From positions 152,581 through 216,580 of the forward strand of contig NZ_CBDDRA010000007.1 of NCBI RefSeq assembly GCF_965232925.1: DNA of 64,000 nt. Reading direction: 5' to 3'. The translations under genes were made by a program, and so were the position numbers. Below, piece after piece: positions 61,865-64,000 of this stretch. The stretch's first letter is position 1. Each line of letters opens with the position of its first letter. The notes below the pieces were generated by a model, which saw only the letters and a list, made by a program, of their open reading frames with translations, ran no database searches and was not told the DNA's origin. This DNA comes from Tumidithrix helvetica (GTDB lineage: Bacteria; Cyanobacteriota; Cyanobacteriia; Pseudanabaenales; Pseudanabaenaceae).

Positions 61865-62287
61865 TCACCAAGTTCTAGCATAGAGAAATCTGACTAGCCA
61901 GATACAGAGCCAACTTAAGAGCGAATAGGCGATAATGGCAATGATAATATTGACATCAAAAATGTTCGCTGCATTGCTAGAAGTAGGGCTGGTAAACAAA
62001 GTGGCGAAGGGAGCCATGAAGGGAGCAGAAAGATTAGTAATAAATTGGGCAAATTCATTCTGTGGATTTGCACCAAAAAACCGCAGCAAGAAGCGCAACA
62101 CCAAAAGGGTCTGAACCAATCCCACCAAAAGGTAAATGCTATTGATAATCCAGAAAAACGCGGCACTGCGTTTGCCAATGGCTAGTTCAAGTCGCGACTC
62201 TTCTTGGTGAAGTCGAAAAGCTTCTTCTTCAGTTCGCAGGCTTTGTCTGCGATCGATATTATCTTGTTCGTGAGGATCTTGATTCAC
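61865..62287 (-). CDS. YggT-family membrane protein
   Basis: 140 residues from a GTG with GGAGAG upstream. A hydrophilic N-terminus (1-38) is followed by two or three membrane segments: FFWIINSIYLLVGLVQTLLVLRFLLRFFGANPQNEFAQFITNLSAPFMAPFATLF is the YggT signature, and VNIIIAIIAYSLLSWLCIWLV is the last helix. YggT proteins are linked to osmotic resistance, thylakoid/nucleoid arrangement and cell shape. The charged N-terminus is longer than usual. Confidence 0.82.
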   Translation of the reverse strand: MNQDPHEQDNIDRRQSLRTEEEAFRLHQEESRLELAIGKRSAAFFWIINSIYLLVGLVQTLLVLRFLLRFFGANPQNEFAQFITNLSAPFMAPFATLFTSPTSSNAANIFDVNIIIAIIAYSLLSWLCIWLVRFLYARTW

Positions 62288-62441
62288 AGATAGCTCTCCA
62301 AATGAATAAGTGGTGATTTAAGTCGAGCACTCCAAGTCTTAACGATCTCTATCAAAACCATCTCAGATATGGGGTGTCTCGTAGGGTAGTATGTGTCCCG
62401 TAGGGAGTGGAAATCACTGCTGTTGAAGCAGGTTCGTTAAT

Positions 62442-62597
62442 TTAGATAATACGGCGACCAATCAATAGGTTGTAGACGATTCCCATCAGTGCCAAAACTA
62501 AAAGCAAGTGGATTAAGCCACCCCCGATATTAATGGAGTACCCTAACAGCCAGAGGATAAAGAGTACAACAATGCCAGTCCAAATGATGTTATTCAT
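62442..62597 (-). CDS. lmo0937-family small membrane peptide
   Basis: 51 residues, too short for most gene lists. The minus strand from ATG 62597 encodes MNNIIWTGIVVLFILWLLGY, then SINIGGGLIHLLLVLALMGI and VYNLLIGRRII. The GGGLIHLLLVLA core and two membrane helices are the pattern of lmo0937-type peptides common beside stress genes. It lies 154 bp before the YggT gene and in the same direction. Confidence 0.85.
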   Translation of the reverse strand: MNNIIWTGIVVLFILWLLGYSINIGGGLIHLLLVLALMGIVYNLLIGRRII

Positions 62598-62832
62598 ATT
62601 TTTCTTCTCTCTTAAAAACTAAAATCGCTAGTACCAAGATCCATTGATTTCGCAATGGATTGGAATTCAAGTTCCGTGCTTTGACTTCGCTCAGTACGAG
62701 GGGGTTGAAATCTGTACCACGCCAGCAAGCAATGGATTGCCATATAGAAATGCAGGCAGAGTAAAAGATAGTTCTACCTGCAAAATCTGAGGTTTTAAAA
62801 TTTATCCATCACAGCTAAGCTGAATAAATGCC

Positions 62833-63309
62833 TTATTTGAGCAGATCTCGCCCCTTAGACTTCGCGTCTTCTACGGCATTAAGCACCTGACTTTCTACTT
62901 GCTTGGCTTTTCCCATTGCTTGGTCTTTAGCGTTGCCAGTAATATTGCCAACGGCTTCCTGTACCTTACCCTCAACGTTTTTTGTGACGGCTTTTGTTCT
63001 GTCTTTCGCATTTTCAGCGGCATTGCGAACTTTACTTTCAGCTTGTTTGACTTTTCCCATTACTTGGTCTTTAGGATCGCCTGTGATATTACCGATCGCT
63101 TCTTGGGTTTTGCCTTCAATATCTTTGGTAACTGCCTTGGCTTTTCCAAAGCCCCAGCCCATCTCAGCATAGGGGTAGTCGATCGCAGCGATCGGTAAGG
63201 TTCCTGCCCAACTACCTTCAGCAGCACAGCTTAAAGCTGAAGCAGTTGAGATGAATACAACCAGACTAACCACGAGCAAAAACTTACGAGCTTGCTGAAA
63301 TAAAATCAT
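62833..63309 (-). CDS. exported protein with two CsbD-type repeats
   Basis: 158 residues from the ATG at 63309, which has TTGGAGA upstream; the ORF can open at 63321. A signal peptide (about 10-32) leads to two CsbD-like repeats, TKDIEGKTQEAIGNITGDPKDQVMGKVKQAESKV and TKNVEGKVQEAVGNITGNAKDQAMGKAKQVESQV. Ordinary CsbD proteins are cytosolic, so a secreted tandem form is uncommon. Expected in the periplasm or lumen as a stress protein. Confidence 0.85.
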   Translation of the reverse strand: MILFQQARKFLLVVSLVVFISTASALSCAAEGSWAGTLPIAAIDYPYAEMGWGFGKAKAVTKDIEGKTQEAIGNITGDPKDQVMGKVKQAESKVRNAAENAKDRTKAVTKNVEGKVQEAVGNITGNAKDQAMGKAKQVESQVLNAVEDAKSKGRDLLK

Positions 63310-63415
63310 TTTATTCTCCAAAATTGTTGTAATTGCTTAAGCTGCAAAGCTATGCAGAAGTGGAAGATTTAGATCGAAACCAACCGAATCTAAATCTTCC
63401 TAAGAAATGACAGGA

Positions 63416-63598
63416 TTAATTGGTCATGTCTTTGACTTTATCTTTAACATCCTCAACGGCACTTTCAACTGCCGCTTCTGCTTGTTTGGCTTTACCCTTT
63501 GCTTGAGCTTCGTGGTTTCCAGTTAGATTTCCCACAGCTTCTTCAACTTTGCCTTCAACGTTTTTGGCGGTTGTCTTGGCTTTATTTTCTAAACTCAT
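63416..63598 (-). CDS. CsbD-family stress protein
   Basis: 60 residues, normal for the family: KAKTTAKNVEGKVEEAVGNLTGNHEAQAKGKAKQAEAAVESAVEDVKDKVKDM. CsbD was found as a sigma-B-dependent stress protein in Bacillus; function is still unclear. AGGAGC lies before the ATG. Upstream is a truncated copy of the small ORF seen at 61205. Confidence 0.92.
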   Translation of the reverse strand: MSLENKAKTTAKNVEGKVEEAVGNLTGNHEAQAKGKAKQAEAAVESAVEDVKDKVKDMTN

Positions 63599-63628
63599 GA
63601 TATGCTCCTGACTAAATTTAAGAACTTC

Positions 63629-63748
63629 TTACCTGAGTCGAATGAACAACTCCGTTTCTATGGTTAGTCTTGCAAAGCACTGAGTGATTCTTTGAATGAG
63701 TTGATTGAGTTGATTGACCACGTTACAAAACGTAATGACACTTTTAAC
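63629..63748 (-). pseudogene. truncated paralogue of the 61205-61405 small ORF
   Basis: Minus strand gives SVITFCNVVNQLNQLIQRIT and, further on, IETELFIRLR before TAA at 63629-63631. It matches FCNVVNQFMQFIQEIT...ETALL of the intact copy. Its 5' part is replaced at 63748 by the MITE-like repeat, so it has no start. Confidence 0.55.
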
Positions 63749-63880
63749 CTGAGTTCGGGTTAAGGATTTCGGAACCAAGCAAGCCGACTTGCTGGAACCG
63801 AGGGGTTTGATCCCCCTGCCCTATCGGGCATCCCCCTTGAAAAAAGGGGGGAGAATTTACTTTTCCCCCTTTTTTCAAGG
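63748..63880. mobile_element. partial, inverted copy of the MITE-like element
   Basis: From CCTGAGTTCGGGTTAAG at 63748 the sequence is about 90% identical to the complement of 60368-60447, ending CCCTATCGGGCAT. Beyond this, the hairpin core GAGAATTTACTTTT is in the opposite orientation from the first copy. No second terminal repeat was found before the window end. Confidence 0.65.
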
Positions 63881-64000
63881 CAGGGCTGTTTCATTCTTGA
63901 GTAAATAGGAGAAAAGAAGTAAACCTAAAGGCAAAATGAGAGTATTTGCTTGATATTATGGCTTAAATGGCTAATTGCCTCCGTCAAAGCATCAAAACCA

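Noticed and set aside
62899..63198. Plus-strand frames opposite the two-repeat CsbD gene
   Set aside because: Repeat-derived shadows with no start signals.
1..64000. tRNA, rRNA or CRISPR arrays
   Set aside because: No tRNA-like cloverleaf with TTCGA arm, rRNA-like stretch or regularly spaced repeats were noticed in the gaps; a tRNAscan or CRISPR finder run would settle it.

Overview
The window is cyanobacterial chromosome. Support comes from the many copies of the HIP1 octamer GCGATCGC and from cyanobacterial marker genes: ycf4, a high-light-inducible protein with an RpaB-type HLR1 box, the sufR-sufBCD locus, a cyAbrB regulator, xisH/xisI, DUF3122, a BCD/PucC-family transporter and a plant-type ferredoxin. 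The sequence style would suit a Pseudanabaena-like organism, but that is only a guess.

Layout. 0-9.5 kb holds housekeeping and central carbon genes: the end of a histidine kinase, a nuclease-fold protein, purS, a larC split by a probable -1 frameshift, pdxJ, a phosphoketolase/acetate kinase pair (xfp, ackA) around a DUF29 gene, thioredoxin and ferredoxin. 9.5-18 kb holds a lone recombinase-domain protein, a four-CBS protein, an HlyD-type adaptor, an O-antigen-ligase-like membrane protein with a PucC-type transporter, yidD, aguB and a PPP phosphatase. 18-29 kb is an Lrp-type regulator followed by four co-oriented genes encoding a near-complete fatty-acid beta-oxidation set: a lipase/acyl-CoA-synthetase-like fusion, a FadN-type dehydrogenase/hydratase, a thiolase and a FadE-type acyl-CoA dehydrogenase. 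This is unusual for a cyanobacterium and is the most notable metabolic feature here. 29-42 kb carries ycf4, a lipoprotein cyclophilin, cyAbrB, tatD, cysteine desulfurase, mnmE, xisH/xisI, an orphan filamentous-haemagglutinin-type exoprotein, a RibD-like reductase and a cupin. 42-48 kb has hli with a small membrane partner, a dead IS1182-like transposase, and divergent sufR/sufBCD with two SufR-type operators.

48.5-64 kb is an island of stress and envelope proteins: an LEA/CsbD-like protein, GlsB/YmgE, a glycine-zipper protein, hemerythrin, a diguanylate cyclase, an Acg-like nitroreductase, DUF3122, rhodanese, oleate hydratase, a release-factor-like protein, a YflT-like protein, a second nitroreductase, Dps, several CsbD-family genes, YggT, an lmo0937-type peptide and a pair of unrecognised paralogues. 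It shows recent local duplication and decay. A small-ORF/csbD pair exists in two copies that have decayed reciprocally, and a MITE-like element sits upstream of two csbD-type genes.

The genes suggest a cyanobacterium able to handle fatty acids (oleate hydratase plus beta-oxidation), to run a phosphoketolase-acetate shunt, and to mount a large light/osmotic/oxidative stress response. All functions are inferred from sequence by eye; no database search was run.
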